Source: a bacterium BMS3Bbin05 (lineage in GTDB: Bacteria > Nitrospirota > Thermodesulfovibrionia > Thermodesulfovibrionales > BMS3Bbin05). Taken from it: DNA of 46,864 nucleotides. The translations under genes were made by a program, and so were the position numbers. A model generated the notes under the pieces. The model saw only the letters and a program-made list of their open reading frames with translations. It did not search any database and was not told the DNA's origin. The stretch is from positions 1 through 46,864 of the forward strand of contig BDTO01000074.1 in the NCBI GenBank assembly GCA_002897855.1, read 5' to 3'. Below are positions 25,554-34,380 of this stretch, in pieces. Positions within the stretch are counted from its first letter, which is position 1. Each line of letters opens with the position of its first letter.

Positions 25554-26906
25554 TTAAATCACAGGCAGTTTTGAAAGGGCCTCTTTTATCTTCTCTTCCG
25601 GGTATGCATAATCGGTTAATTTACCATCGAGATAGTCCGCATAAGCCTGGAGGTCAAGATATCCGTGGCCGCTGAGGTTGAAAAAGATAGTCTTCTCTTT
25701 ACCTTCTTCTCTGGCCTTTATAGCCTCATCAATCGCTCCTCTTATAGCATGCGCAGTCTCAGGCGCAGGAATGATTCCCTCAGTATTTGCAAACTGCAAG
25801 GCGGCTTCAAAGACCCTTGTCTGACCATAAGAAACCGCCTCTACGATACCGTCATGATAAAGCTGGCACATAAGAGGTGCATCTGCATGGTATCTGAGCC
25901 CTCCGGCATGAATCCCGGGCGGCACAAAATCATGGCCAAGTGTATACATCATCTGGAGAGGGGTCAGGCCTGCGGTATCCCCGAAATCATATCTGAATTC
26001 CCCTTTCGTCAGTGTCGGACAGGACTGGGGCTCGACCGCTACCACCCTTAAATCTTTTCCGTTTATTTTATCATGGATAAAGGGGAAGCTTGCTCCGGCA
26101 AGATTACTCCCGCCACCACAGCAGCCGACAATTACATCCGGATAATCCCCTGCCAGCTCGAACTGTTTTTTTGCTTCGAGACCTATAACAGTCTGATGCA
26201 GCAGAACATGGTTCAAAACCGACCCGAGAGCATAATTTGTATCATCATGTGTTGCAGCATCTTCCACGGCCTCAGATATGGCTATGCCCAGACTCCCCGG
26301 GCAGTCGGGGTCTCCCTCGAGTATCTTTTTGCCGGACTCGGTCAGAGTTGACGGGCTTGCATGTACCTCGGCCCCCCAGGTCTCCATCGTAATCCTTCTA
26401 TAAGGTTTCTGGTTGAAACTCACCTTAACCATGTAGACCGTTATATCAATTCCAAAAAGACTTCCTGCAAGGGCCATTGAAGAACCCCACTGCCCTGCCC
26501 CGGTTTCGGTAGCAATGCGCTTAATCCCGGCCGCCTTGTTATAGTATGCCTGTGGTATGGATGTATTCGGCTTGTGACTGCCGGCAGGGCTTACTCCCTC
26601 GTATTTATAGTATATCTTTGCCGGTGTCCCCAGAGCTTTCTCAAGGCGGTGGGCCCTGTACAGTGGAGTGGGTCTCCATAGTGAATATATATCAAGTACC
26701 TCCCCGGGTATATCGATCCATCTTTCCTGGCTGACCTCCTGTTCGATGAGGGCCATCGGAAAGATAGCGGAAAGGTCTTCAGGGCCAATCGGCTGTTTCG
26801 TACCGGGATGCAATGGCGGCTGCGGCAGGTTCGGCATATCCGCCATGATGTTATACCACTTTGTAGGTATCTCACTGTCCGGAAGGATTATTTTTGTCTG
26901 TCTCAT
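25554..26906 (-). CDS. trpB: Tryptophan synthase beta chain, TrpB2 type
   Basis: A 450-residue PLP enzyme of the TrpB2 subgroup, longer than ordinary TrpB and marked by the N-terminal extension with [15 protein letters not shown]. The PLP lysine is in AGSHKPN, and CCGGGSN holds the cofactor phosphate. It joins indole and serine to form tryptophan and often works without TrpA. An AAGGAGG ribosome binding site precedes the ATG. It lies 92 bases behind trpC on the same strand. Confidence 0.92.
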   Translation of the reverse strand: MRQTKIILPDSEIPTKWYNIMADMPNLPQPPLHPGTKQPIGPEDLSAIFPMALIEQEVSQERWIDIPGEVLDIYSLWRPTPLYRAHRLEKALGTPAKIYYKYEGVSPAGSHKPNTSIPQAYYNKAAGIKRIATETGAGQWGSSMALAGSLFGIDITVYMVKVSFNQKPYRRITMETWGAEVHASPSTLTESGKKILEGDPDCPGSLGIAISEAVEDAATHDDTNYALGSVLNHVLLHQTVIGLEAKKQFELAGDYPDVIVGCCGGGSNLAGASFPFIHDKINGKDLRVVAVEPQSCPTLTKGEFRYDFGDTAGLTPLQMMYTLGHDFVPPGIHAGGLRYHADAPLMCQLYHDGIVEAVSYGQTRVFEAALQFANTEGIIPAPETAHAIRGAIDEAIKAREEGKEKTIFFNLSGHGYLDLQAYADYLDGKLTDYAYPEEKIKEALSKLPVI

Positions 26907-26998
26907 ATTGCCTCCTTATCTTATTGAATTGAAATAGCAAAACTGATGAATTCAGCTATTTTAAACTATTCACAGAGAAAAATACGTTGAGAGATACT

Positions 26999-27799
26999 TC
27001 AATTTTTCGGCTTATCATTTTTGAACAGTTCATCGAATTTGCTCCCGATGTCTTCCTCTTTCATCAACGCAGTACCAATCAATATTGCATCGACCCCGGA
27101 ATCTTCAAAGAACCTGACATCTTCCCGTCCGGATATGCCGCTTTCGGTCACTACGATCTTATCATCCGGGATATCCTTCAACATCGAAGTCGTGGTGTTA
27201 AGATTTATTGAAAGTGTCATTAGATTACGGTTATTGATTCCGATAACCGGGGCATCGATCATCATTGCCATGTCCAGTTCCCTGTAATTATGGACTTCAA
27301 ACAATACGGACAATCCGGTTTCATGAGCCATGTTAAGATACTCTTTCGCCTGTCCCCCATTAAGAATGGCGGCGATCAACAGAATGGCATCAGCCTTATA
27401 TGCCCTTGCCTCATATATCTGGTACTCATCGACAATAAAGTCCTTTCTCAGTATTGGAATCTCTGTTACTCCCTTAACTTGTTCAATATATGCAAGGTTG
27501 CCCTGAAAGAAGTCCTCCTCAGTCAGCACTGAAATAGCGGAAGCCCCTTTTGATTCGTAAATCCTTGCGATTGCCACAGGATCGAAATCCGCCCGAATCA
27601 ATCCCTGTGAAGGCGAAGCCTTCTTTATCTCGGCCACGACCTTCATCTTTCCATCACCGCTTCGCCTGATCGCATCACTAAACGGTCTTGTATCAGGAAG
27701 ATCTTCAATACGTAACTTGAGTTCCGGGAGAGAGATACTTCCCTTTGCATCGGCAAGCCTCAGCTTCTTTTTCTCAACGATTTGTTTTAGTATGCCCAT
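26999..27799 (-). CDS. trpC: Indole-3-glycerol phosphate synthase
   Basis: A 266-residue TIM-barrel enzyme that closes the indole ring of tryptophan. VAEIKKASPSQG holds a catalytic lysine and the phosphate contacts. ILRKDFIVDEYQI contains the second lysine, INNRNL the conserved asparagines, and VTESGI a further binding motif. Length is typical. It forms a short unit with trpB2. The other trp genes are not here, so indole from this enzyme would need TrpA elsewhere. Confidence 0.95.
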   Translation of the reverse strand: MGILKQIVEKKKLRLADAKGSISLPELKLRIEDLPDTRPFSDAIRRSGDGKMKVVAEIKKASPSQGLIRADFDPVAIARIYESKGASAISVLTEEDFFQGNLAYIEQVKGVTEIPILRKDFIVDEYQIYEARAYKADAILLIAAILNGGQAKEYLNMAHETGLSVLFEVHNYRELDMAMMIDAPVIGINNRNLMTLSINLNTTTSMLKDIPDDKIVVTESGISGREDVRFFEDSGVDAILIGTALMKEEDIGSKFDELFKNDKPKN

Positions 27800-27814
27800 A
27801 TTTTAACGACCTTT

Positions 27815-27945
27815 CAACTGCAGATTTCCGCTGATGCACACTGATTTTTTAAGGATTAAGCTGTAAATATCCATGTTGATCCTGTTTCTCTTTTAATCCT
27901 GAGTATCCTGTGCATCCTGCCGAATCACTGTTTTTTCCTGCGGCT
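27815..27945. repeat. CGCAGAT/CACTGAT-type dispersed repeat, copy 3
   Basis: CTGCAGATTTCCGCTGATGCACACTGATTTTT followed by AAGGATTAAG-type and ATCCTGTGCATCCTG words (quoted by parts) lies between divergent trpC and murJ. It belongs to the same loose family as 1187-1262 and 30098-30192. Confidence 0.4.
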
Positions 27946-27993
27946 GATTCAAGTTTGAGATTATCAATTCATGCTGTGATGTGTCAAACGATA

Positions 27994-28002
27994 TGATATA
28001 AT
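27994..28002 (+). promoter_or_regulatory. Extended -10 promoter of murJ
   Basis: TGATATAAT is a perfect extended -10 (TGN-TATAAT). It ends 7 bases before the murJ ATG at 28010, which predicts a leaderless mRNA. Confidence 0.7.
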
Positions 28003-28009
28003 CATTGCA

Positions 28010-29575
28010 ATGAGCGAGAAAAAAAATATCGCACGTTCCGCTTCTCTGATGTCCCTTGCAACCCTCATCAGCAGGATTCTGGGCTTTATCAGGGACATGG
28101 TCTTTGCACGATATTTTGGTGCAACCGGGCTTGCCGATACATTCTTCGCTGCTTTCAGGATACCCAACCTCTTCAGGGCACTCTTTGCCGAGGGCTCCAT
28201 GTCATCTGCGTTCATCCCTGTCCTTACCGAATACAATACAAAGCATGGAAAGGATGAGGCAAACAGGCTGGTCAGGATTACTTTTACCTTTATCATCATC
28301 TTTGTGGGCCTGTTATGTTTAATAGGGATATTCTTTGCCCCGCTCCTGGTAAAGATCATTGCTCCGGGTTTTCTGAAAGATCCGGCCAGGTTCGACCAGA
28401 CAGTCCTTCTTACCCGTATCATGTTCCCCTTCCTTCTGATGATAAGTCTCTCAGCCCTTATGATGGGTTCGCTGAATACAAGAAAGACATTCTTCGTACC
28501 TGCACTCGCCACTGCATGGTTTAACATTGCCGTGATCGTAACCATTATCCTGTTATATTCGAGGCTTGCGCAGCCCATCGTTGCGGCGGCGATCGGAATA
28601 ACGGTCGGCGGGCTCTTCCAGTTCGCATCCCAGGTGCCTTCTTTCTACGGAAAAGGTTTCAGTCTTGGCATCGATACCGAATTCCGCCATGCCGGGCTGA
28701 AACAGATAGGGATCCTGATAATACCGGCAACACTGGCTATGGGTGTGAATCAGATAAACATAGTAGTTAACAATATATTTGCCTCATTCCTCCCGTCGGG
28801 CAGCATCTCTTACCTCTACTATGCAATGAGGCTGATACAGTTTCCCATAGGAGTTTTTGGTGTTGCAATGAGTATGGCCGCCCTGCCGTCCCTGTCAAGG
28901 CATGCGGCAAACGGAGACATGAATTCGCTGAGAGATGATTTTTCCTTTTCTCTGAGGCTTCTTTTTTTTCTGACAATCCCTTCCATGGTAGGCCTTATCG
29001 CCCTGAGGGAGCCCATCGTCGGTCTTCTTTTCCAGAGAGGGGAGTTTGACCACAACGCAACTGTTCAAACATCTCAAGCCCTCATATTTTACTCCATCGG
29101 CATATGGTCAATCGTCGGTGCAAAGACGGTTACCGCAGCATTTTATTCACTAAAGGATACGAAAACACCTTTCAAGATACTTGTTATAGCTATAGCCTCC
29201 AATATCATCTTCAGCTTCATACTCATGCATCCGATGAAGCACAGCGGCCTTGCACTTGCAAACACACTTTCTTCGGGAATCAATTTCATATTACTCTTTG
29301 CCTTTCTCAGAAAAAAGATTAAGCGGGTACACGCAAGAGAGATAATTGCTTCATTTTTCAAAGCCCTCTTTGCGGCGGTTATCATGGGGATAACGGGATA
29401 TTTTGCAATACAAGACGGGCTTTGGGCAATGAACGGGCAGGTAATCAGGAAAACAGCCTATCTCTCGTCAATTATAATACTCTGCGTAACGGTTTATTCC
29501 TTTGTCTCATATCTCACGGGGAGCAGAGAGCTTCAATATGTAGTGGATATGCTAAAAAGGAAACGAAAAAGTTAA
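28010..29575 (+). CDS. murJ: Lipid II flippase MurJ
   Basis: A 521-residue polytopic inner-membrane protein of the MOP superfamily with about 14 helices. It moves lipid II across the membrane for peptidoglycan synthesis. The N-terminal SLATLISRILGFIRDMVFARYFG and RIPNLFRALFAEGSMSSAFIP, here spanning about 15-70, are the family signature with the essential arginines. No ribosome binding site is seen. It is followed 26 bases later by trmL. Confidence 0.95.
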   Translation: MSEKKNIARSASLMSLATLISRILGFIRDMVFARYFGATGLADTFFAAFRIPNLFRALFAEGSMSSAFIPVLTEYNTKHGKDEANRLVRITFTFIIIFVGLLCLIGIFFAPLLVKIIAPGFLKDPARFDQTVLLTRIMFPFLLMISLSALMMGSLNTRKTFFVPALATAWFNIAVIVTIILLYSRLAQPIVAAAIGITVGGLFQFASQVPSFYGKGFSLGIDTEFRHAGLKQIGILIIPATLAMGVNQINIVVNNIFASFLPSGSISYLYYAMRLIQFPIGVFGVAMSMAALPSLSRHAANGDMNSLRDDFSFSLRLLFFLTIPSMVGLIALREPIVGLLFQRGEFDHNATVQTSQALIFYSIGIWSIVGAKTVTAAFYSLKDTKTPFKILVIAIASNIIFSFILMHPMKHSGLALANTLSSGINFILLFAFLRKKIKRVHAREIIASFFKALFAAVIMGITGYFAIQDGLWAMNGQVIRKTAYLSSIIILCVTVYSFVSYLTGSRELQYVVDMLKRKRKS

Positions 29576-29601
29576 CAGCTGTTTACCAGGTGAGATGATC
29601 T

Positions 29602-30069
29602 ATGCTTCATGTGGTATTGTATCAGCCCCGGATACCCCCCAATACGGGGAATATAGCGAGGCAATGCGTCGGGATGGACGCCGGCCTTCACATTGTGGGT
29701 CCTATAGCTATGGATCTCGGTAGAAGTGCGGTCCGCCGGGCCGGGCTCGATTACTGGGATGAATTGACACTATCAATTCACGAGAGTCCCGGTGCATTTC
29801 TGCACTGGCTTGGAGATCGCCAGCCCTGGCTTGTTACCAGGCACGGCGAACTCCGGTTCGACAGGCCGGGATACAGGGATGAAGATATCCTTATCTTCGG
29901 CAGTGAAACAACAGGATTGCCACAGGAATGGCTTACCCGGTGGTCCGAACGTTCAGTATTCATTCCCATGCCCGGCAAAATACGAAATTATAACCTGGCC
30001 AATACCGTGAGTGTCATTCTTGCCCATGCAAGCCTGAAGGCCGGGCTGTACGAAAAAAAGGGGCAGTGA
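29602..30069 (+). CDS. trmL: tRNA (cytidine/uridine-34 2'-O)-methyltransferase
   Basis: A 155-residue SPOUT-class enzyme that methylates the ribose of wobble base 34 in tRNA-Leu. PPNTGNIARQC at the N-terminus, FGSETTGLP in the middle and RNYNLANTVSVILAHA at the C-terminus are the trefoil-knot SAM-binding motifs. Length is typical. It is probably co-transcribed with murJ. Confidence 0.92.
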   Translation: MLHVVLYQPRIPPNTGNIARQCVGMDAGLHIVGPIAMDLGRSAVRRAGLDYWDELTLSIHESPGAFLHWLGDRQPWLVTRHGELRFDRPGYRDEDILIFGSETTGLPQEWLTRWSERSVFIPMPGKIRNYNLANTVSVILAHASLKAGLYEKKGQ

Positions 30070-30097
30070 GGGTCTGCAGCAGAGAAAGAAAAGGATT

Positions 30098-30192
30098 TTT
30101 CAGCCGCGGATTTACACGGAGAAACACGGATAGAACAATAAAAGTCATTTAAATGCGTTTCAATCTGCGGATATCTGCGGCAGAGAAAGTTG
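30098..30192. repeat. CGCGGATTTACACGGA-type dispersed repeat, copy 4
   Basis: An imperfect palindrome with left arm CCGCGGATTTACACGGA and right arm AATCTGCGGATATCTGCGG. It lies between the convergent trmL and symporter genes. Confidence 0.5.
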
Positions 30193-30255
30193 GCCACTGA
30201 CAGACAATAAAAAGCTAACAAGCCTGCAAGCTCAATGGCTCTGTGGCAGAAAAAA

Positions 30256-31968
30256 TTACCTGGCCATATAGGCTTTTCTGAAGATATTCACACCGGTAAT
30301 AACTGCGACGGAAAACCAAATTGCGGCTGATGTGTAAAAGCCGAGCAGGGCCTTGCCGAGACCAATTGTCACAGCTATAACAAAGAGACTTCCGTTGATC
30401 CACTCAAATATCTGTTTTGAGAGGGATTCCCCACCCTGAATATCACCGGCAAGTTTCTTGACAGGCTCCCAGCCGTAACCACCCGGGAGTGTCTTTTTGT
30501 AAAAAGACAGGAGCTTTTCTTTTTCTACGGGTTGTGTGAAAAAGGTAACAGTCAGCCAGACAACTGTAGAAAATGATATGATCATGAAGAGCTTTGCATA
30601 AAATGGCTGGACGCTCAGAACGGGATGGGTATAAACAATTGTGCTCCCAACCGTTGAAGCGACCATTGCCGATATCTCGCTCCATGCATTTACCCTCCAC
30701 CAGAACCATCTTATGATATATACCAGTCCCGTGCCGGAACCGAAGGCGATCAGAAACTTGAAAACACCGACAATTGAGGTCACGTAGTATGTGACGATAG
30801 CGGTGACAATCGCAAAAACTATCGTCATCCAGCGCGAGACGGCGATATAGTGTTTCTCAGATCCGTCCTTCTTTACAAAAGGCCTGTAAAAGTCATTGAC
30901 GAAATAAATAGAAGAAAGATTCAGGTAGGTACTGAGCGTAGACATGAATGCCGCAAAGAAAGAGGCAAGCATCAGACCCTTGAGTCCTGAAGGCAGCAGA
31001 TCTATGACCATGCGGGGATATACGGCTTCATTATCTGCGACAACGGGATAAATAATAAGGGATGCCAGTGCTGCAATGATCCATGGCCATGTCCTGAGGG
31101 CGTAATTTGCTACATTGAAATAGAATGTTGCAATAAGACTCTCCCTCTCATTTTTGCACGATGCCATTCTCTGAACAATGACTCCGCCCCCGTCGGAAGA
31201 ATACTTCGACCACCAGCTCAAACCCACGTAACCCAGAAATGTCATGAATACTGTAGAGAAAAATCCCCCGTCCATCGGGGGAAAGAAGCTGAGGGCCTTT
31301 GCCGGTATATGAGTTGTGATACTGTGTATCCCTCCCGCCTTTGTTACGGCAACTACCGCAAGGACAATCGATCCAACCATTGCGAGTATGAACTGCACAA
31401 AATCCGTGGTAACGACACCCCAATAACCCGAGAGTGTGGCATATGCCAGAGTAATGAGAGTAGCTATAGTTATACTTTCCCACTTACCCCAGCCAAGGGT
31501 GACATCGAGTATCTTGGACATGGCGAGTATCACCTGTGCCTTGATAATCGTGTGGATGATGAGCGAGAAATATACTGACTTGAATCCCCTGAGTACAGAA
31601 GCGGACCTCCCGGAATAACGCATTTCTATAAGTTCAACGTCGGTGACTACGCCCAGTCTCCTCCATAGCTTTGCAAAAAAGAATACGCTTAGCATGCCGG
31701 AGAGGATAAAGCACCACCACTGCCAGTTTTCGTATATACCCTCACTCCGGATAAGCCCGGTTATATAGAGTGGCGTGTCTGAAGAAAAGGTGGTAGCCAC
31801 CATGGATGTGCCCGCAAGCCACCAGGGAAGGTTCCGGCCGGAAAGAAAGAACTCCCCCGTGTTCTTTGATGCCCGCCTCGTAAAATAGAGGCCAAGAGCC
31901 AGGGAAAGAAACATAAAGAAAGCGATGATCGTTATATCGAGAAAAGAGATATTCAAATCAAAATCCAT
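30256..31968 (-). CDS. Sodium:solute symporter family protein
   Basis: A 570-residue membrane protein of the SSS family with about 13-15 helices. The early segment GLYFTRRASKNTGEFFLSGRNLPWW and SMVATTFSSDTPL (by position about 26-66) matches the family, and the Na2-site region is in the FFAAFMSTLSTYLNLSS segment. The C-terminal extension with a long cytoplasmic loop resembles the galactoside/proline-like subgroups. The solute cannot be told from sequence. The gene stands alone and is convergent with trmL. Confidence 0.85.
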   Translation of the reverse strand: MDFDLNISFLDITIIAFFMFLSLALGLYFTRRASKNTGEFFLSGRNLPWWLAGTSMVATTFSSDTPLYITGLIRSEGIYENWQWWCFILSGMLSVFFFAKLWRRLGVVTDVELIEMRYSGRSASVLRGFKSVYFSLIIHTIIKAQVILAMSKILDVTLGWGKWESITIATLITLAYATLSGYWGVVTTDFVQFILAMVGSIVLAVVAVTKAGGIHSITTHIPAKALSFFPPMDGGFFSTVFMTFLGYVGLSWWSKYSSDGGGVIVQRMASCKNERESLIATFYFNVANYALRTWPWIIAALASLIIYPVVADNEAVYPRMVIDLLPSGLKGLMLASFFAAFMSTLSTYLNLSSIYFVNDFYRPFVKKDGSEKHYIAVSRWMTIVFAIVTAIVTYYVTSIVGVFKFLIAFGSGTGLVYIIRWFWWRVNAWSEISAMVASTVGSTIVYTHPVLSVQPFYAKLFMIISFSTVVWLTVTFFTQPVEKEKLLSFYKKTLPGGYGWEPVKKLAGDIQGGESLSKQIFEWINGSLFVIAVTIGLGKALLGFYTSAAIWFSVAVITGVNIFRKAYMAR

Positions 31969-32009
31969 TCTTCATAAGAAAATATATGGGGAATTCCTGC
32001 CTGTATAAT

Positions 32010-32064
32010 AATGCAAAATTCCCTGCATTAGATTACCGGCGGCAGAGCCACCGGGAAGATCAAT
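32010..32064 (+). repeat. Dispersed repeat family B, copy 2
   Basis: It contains TTCCCTGCATTAGATTACCGG, CGGCAGAG and ACCGGGAAGATCAAT in order, matching 35644-35742 and the reverse of 23150-23215. It lies between the symporter gene and the selenoprotein gene. Confidence 0.75.
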
Positions 32065-32099
32065 GTTGATATTGACCGGGCAGTTTCAAAAAAAAAGGA

Positions 32100-32882
32100 T
32101 TATTTTTTTTCAAGGAGTTTAATAAGCTTATCAGCTTTCAGATAGCCCCTGACCAGCCTGCCGTCGCTGAATATGATGGCAGGAGTGCCGGTTATACCAA
32201 GCTTCTTTGCAAGGGCAATATTATTCTTTACAGTATCATTGTTGCAGGATGGATCAGGGACAGGCCGTCCTTTAAATGCGTCATCAAGCATCTTCCGGGC
32301 TTTTTTACCATCCTTTTCACACATTATGCTCTCTGCCTTTCTTTGAGCGTCTTTATGAATTTTAAGCGGATAAAGAATTATGTAAAAAGCTATGTCTTTT
32401 CTCTTTTTCAGTATCTGCTTCATCTCCTGATGAAGTCTGGCGCAGTATGGTCAGTCAGGGTCAGCGAATACAATGACTTTATGCGCGGCTTTTTTGCTGC
32501 CGTATAACAGGGCATTATCCAGGTTTATCCGGGAGACATCGACCTTGCTTATCTCCATCATCCGGGTCTGTGTGAGATTTACTTTTGTTTTTATCCGGAT
32601 AATGTTACCGACGATTATGTTTTGGAGAGAAAAATCCACATATGCGATTCCCTTCTTTCCCCGTGTCTTGAGAGCAACCTCCCAGAGGCCCTTTGCCGGT
32701 GACATTCTTACTGAATCGACCTTGACATCCGGGAGAATCGGCTTCAAGACTTTTTCGGCATCAGCCTTATTCAACTTGTGGCACTTAAGGCAGTCTTCTT
32801 CGCAGCCGCCGAAGGCAAGAACATGAGAAGGAGTGGCAAGCAGCAGGAGAATGGCAATTATGAAAATATGTCTTCTCAACAT
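32100..32882 (-). CDS. DsbC/DsbG-like thiol:disulfide protein with an in-frame TGA (predicted selenocysteine)
   Basis: A 260-residue protein if the TGA at 32451-32453 (codon 144) is read as selenocysteine. A signal peptide (to about residue 23) leads to GGCEEDCLKCH, which includes a CxxCH heme-type motif, then a DsbC-like dimerisation domain (about 35-105), then a thioredoxin fold. The active site reads FADPD-U-PYC, where every known DsbC/DsbG relative has FADPDCPYC. TGITGTPAIIF is the cis-proline loop. Both halves are in one frame with no other disruption. The TGA is followed by a hairpin at the right distance for a bacterial SECIS. A disabled pseudogene is the alternative, but the exact cysteine position argues against it. 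Confidence 0.85.
32418..32435 (-). promoter_or_regulatory. Bacterial SECIS-like hairpin
   Basis: On the minus strand CTTCATC (32435-32429), loop AGGA (32428-32425) and GATGAAG (32424-32418) form a perfect 7-pair stem. The loop begins 22 bases after the TGA and has a G among its first two bases, as described for bacterial SECIS elements (a short apical loop 16-37 bases from the UGA). Confidence 0.75.
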
Positions 32883-32888
32883 GTTCTG

Positions 32889-32918
32889 TTTATACCATAT
32901 ACAAAAGATTATAGTCAA
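32889..32918 (-). promoter_or_regulatory. Promoter of the selenoprotein gene
   Basis: On the minus strand TTGACT (32918-32913) and TGG-TATAAA (-10 at 32894-32889) are 18 bases apart. The -10 ends 6 bases before the ATG at 32882, so the mRNA is probably leaderless. Confidence 0.65.
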
Positions 32919-33002
32919 CGAAACTGAAATTAGCAGGCCCGAATGAATCTGAACCTGTGCATTTATATATATACATGTTTTACAATATAAAACATTGCAT
33001 TA

Positions 33003-33032
33003 AATTCCCTGTGGTCTTACCACAGGAAAGAG
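33003..33032. repeat. Short hairpin related to repeat family B
   Basis: ATTCCCTGTGGT CTT ACCACAGGAA forms a perfect 8-pair stem (33008-33015 with 33019-33026) and looks like a deleted form of the family B hairpin. It lies in the leader of the MgtE_N/CBS gene. Confidence 0.5.
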
Positions 33033-33103
33033 CAATTTATCAAAAAATACTACAGTATTTATTTTAAAAAATCCGGATTGACCGTAATTATCCGGGAGGA
33101 AAC

Positions 33104-34378
33104 ATGCCTCTTTTTGGAGAACTTTTTTTAAGCGAGATAATAAAGAAACCGGTCCTCGATTTCAAGGGTGATGTTGCCGGAAAACTGAAAGATATCCTGA
33201 TAATAAAGGGACTCCCGCTTCCGGTGATAAGCGCTCTTCTGGTCAAAAGAGGTAAAAAGACCTTGAGAATAGACTGGGGGGACGTAAATATCTTTAACAG
33301 AAGGATCATATCTACCAAGCTGCTTACAGAAGAAGCCTCCGTTTATATACCCAGGGATGAAGACCTTTTCGCAGTGCGCGATATCCTCGACAGGCAGATA
33401 GTGGATGCAAACGGTGCAAAAGTGGTGAGAGTGAACGACATTAAACTGGAAGGTTATAACAGCCAGGCGGTGCTCTCGGCTGTTGATATCGGCATGCGCG
33501 GAATCATGAGAAGGCTACGGGTTGAGAAGAAGGGAGGTGAGATACTCAAACTTTTCAGGATCAGACTTCCATACAACCTTATCAGTTGGAACTACATTCA
33601 ACCTCTTGAGCCGAAACTTAAATCGATAGCCTTGACAGTGCCGAGACAGATGATGTCGGAACTCCACCCGGCGGACATAGCCGAGATTATCAGTTCTGTT
33701 TCCAGGGATGAAGGGGCATCGCTGTTCAGAGAGCTGAATATAGAAGCAGCGGCAGATACCCTCCCGGAGCTCGAACCCGAAGTGCAGACCGCACTTATTT
33801 CGGATATGGAACCGGAAAAGGCATCCGACATCATAGAACAGATGGAGCCGGATGAAGCCGCAGACCTGCTAAGTGACCTCCCGGCGGCAACAGTAAAGAT
33901 ATTGCTTGAACTGATCGAAAAGGAAGATGCGGAGGATATCCAGGAACTCCTCAGTCATGAGGAGGACACGGCAGGTGGACTCATGACAAGTGAATTCCTT
34001 TCATATCCTTCTCAGGCAAGGGTATGCGAGGTAATGGAGAGGTTCAGGGCCGATGCGGAAGAGACTGAAAACATCTATTATATCTATGTAACGGATGAAC
34101 AGGAAAAGCTTATCGGAGTGGTCTCCCTCAGGGAGTTGATACTCGCAGATCCGGATAAATATCCTGAAAAGACATTATCCGGGATCATGGAAACAAATAT
34201 CAAAAAGGTCAGGGTTGAAGACGATGAATCAATTGTAGCGGCAGCTATCTCCAAATACAATCTCGTTGCCATACCTGTAGTAAATGAGGAAGATATTATC
34301 CTGGGGATAGTCACGGTTGATGACATTATAGACCGGATCCTTCCCCCAAAGGCAAAGAGGAAGAAGAGGAAGGTCTGA
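33104..34378 (+). CDS. MgtE_N/CBS-domain protein without a channel domain
   Basis: A 424-residue soluble protein. Residues 1 to about 170 look like PRC-barrel-type beta domains. Residues about 180-285 form the MgtE N-terminal superhelix with repeated EPEKASDIIEQMEPDEAADLLSDL-type units (about 228-251). Two CBS domains (about 290-415) follow, after EEDTAGGLMTSEF. The MgtE pore is missing. The protein is expected to sense Mg2+ or an adenine nucleotide and control a partner. The next gene, 2 bases away, encodes an Nramp-type transporter and is the obvious partner. GGGAGGA is the ribosome binding site. Confidence 0.87.
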   Translation: MPLFGELFLSEIIKKPVLDFKGDVAGKLKDILIIKGLPLPVISALLVKRGKKTLRIDWGDVNIFNRRIISTKLLTEEASVYIPRDEDLFAVRDILDRQIVDANGAKVVRVNDIKLEGYNSQAVLSAVDIGMRGIMRRLRVEKKGGEILKLFRIRLPYNLISWNYIQPLEPKLKSIALTVPRQMMSELHPADIAEIISSVSRDEGASLFRELNIEAAADTLPELEPEVQTALISDMEPEKASDIIEQMEPDEAADLLSDLPAATVKILLELIEKEDAEDIQELLSHEEDTAGGLMTSEFLSYPSQARVCEVMERFRADAEETENIYYIYVTDEQEKLIGVVSLRELILADPDKYPEKTLSGIMETNIKKVRVEDDESIVAAAISKYNLVAIPVVNEEDIILGIVTVDDIIDRILPPKAKRKKRKV

Positions 34379-34380
34379 TT

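Noticed and set aside
32100-32918. Two separate genes or a frameshifted/disabled dsbC pseudogene
   Set aside because: The two ORFs are in the same frame, interrupted only by one TGA at the exact active-site cysteine and followed by a SECIS-like hairpin. Selenocysteine explains all of this better.
33003-33103. Magnesium (M-box) riboswitch before the MgtE_N/CBS gene
   Set aside because: The leader is too short and has only one hairpin, which belongs to repeat family B.
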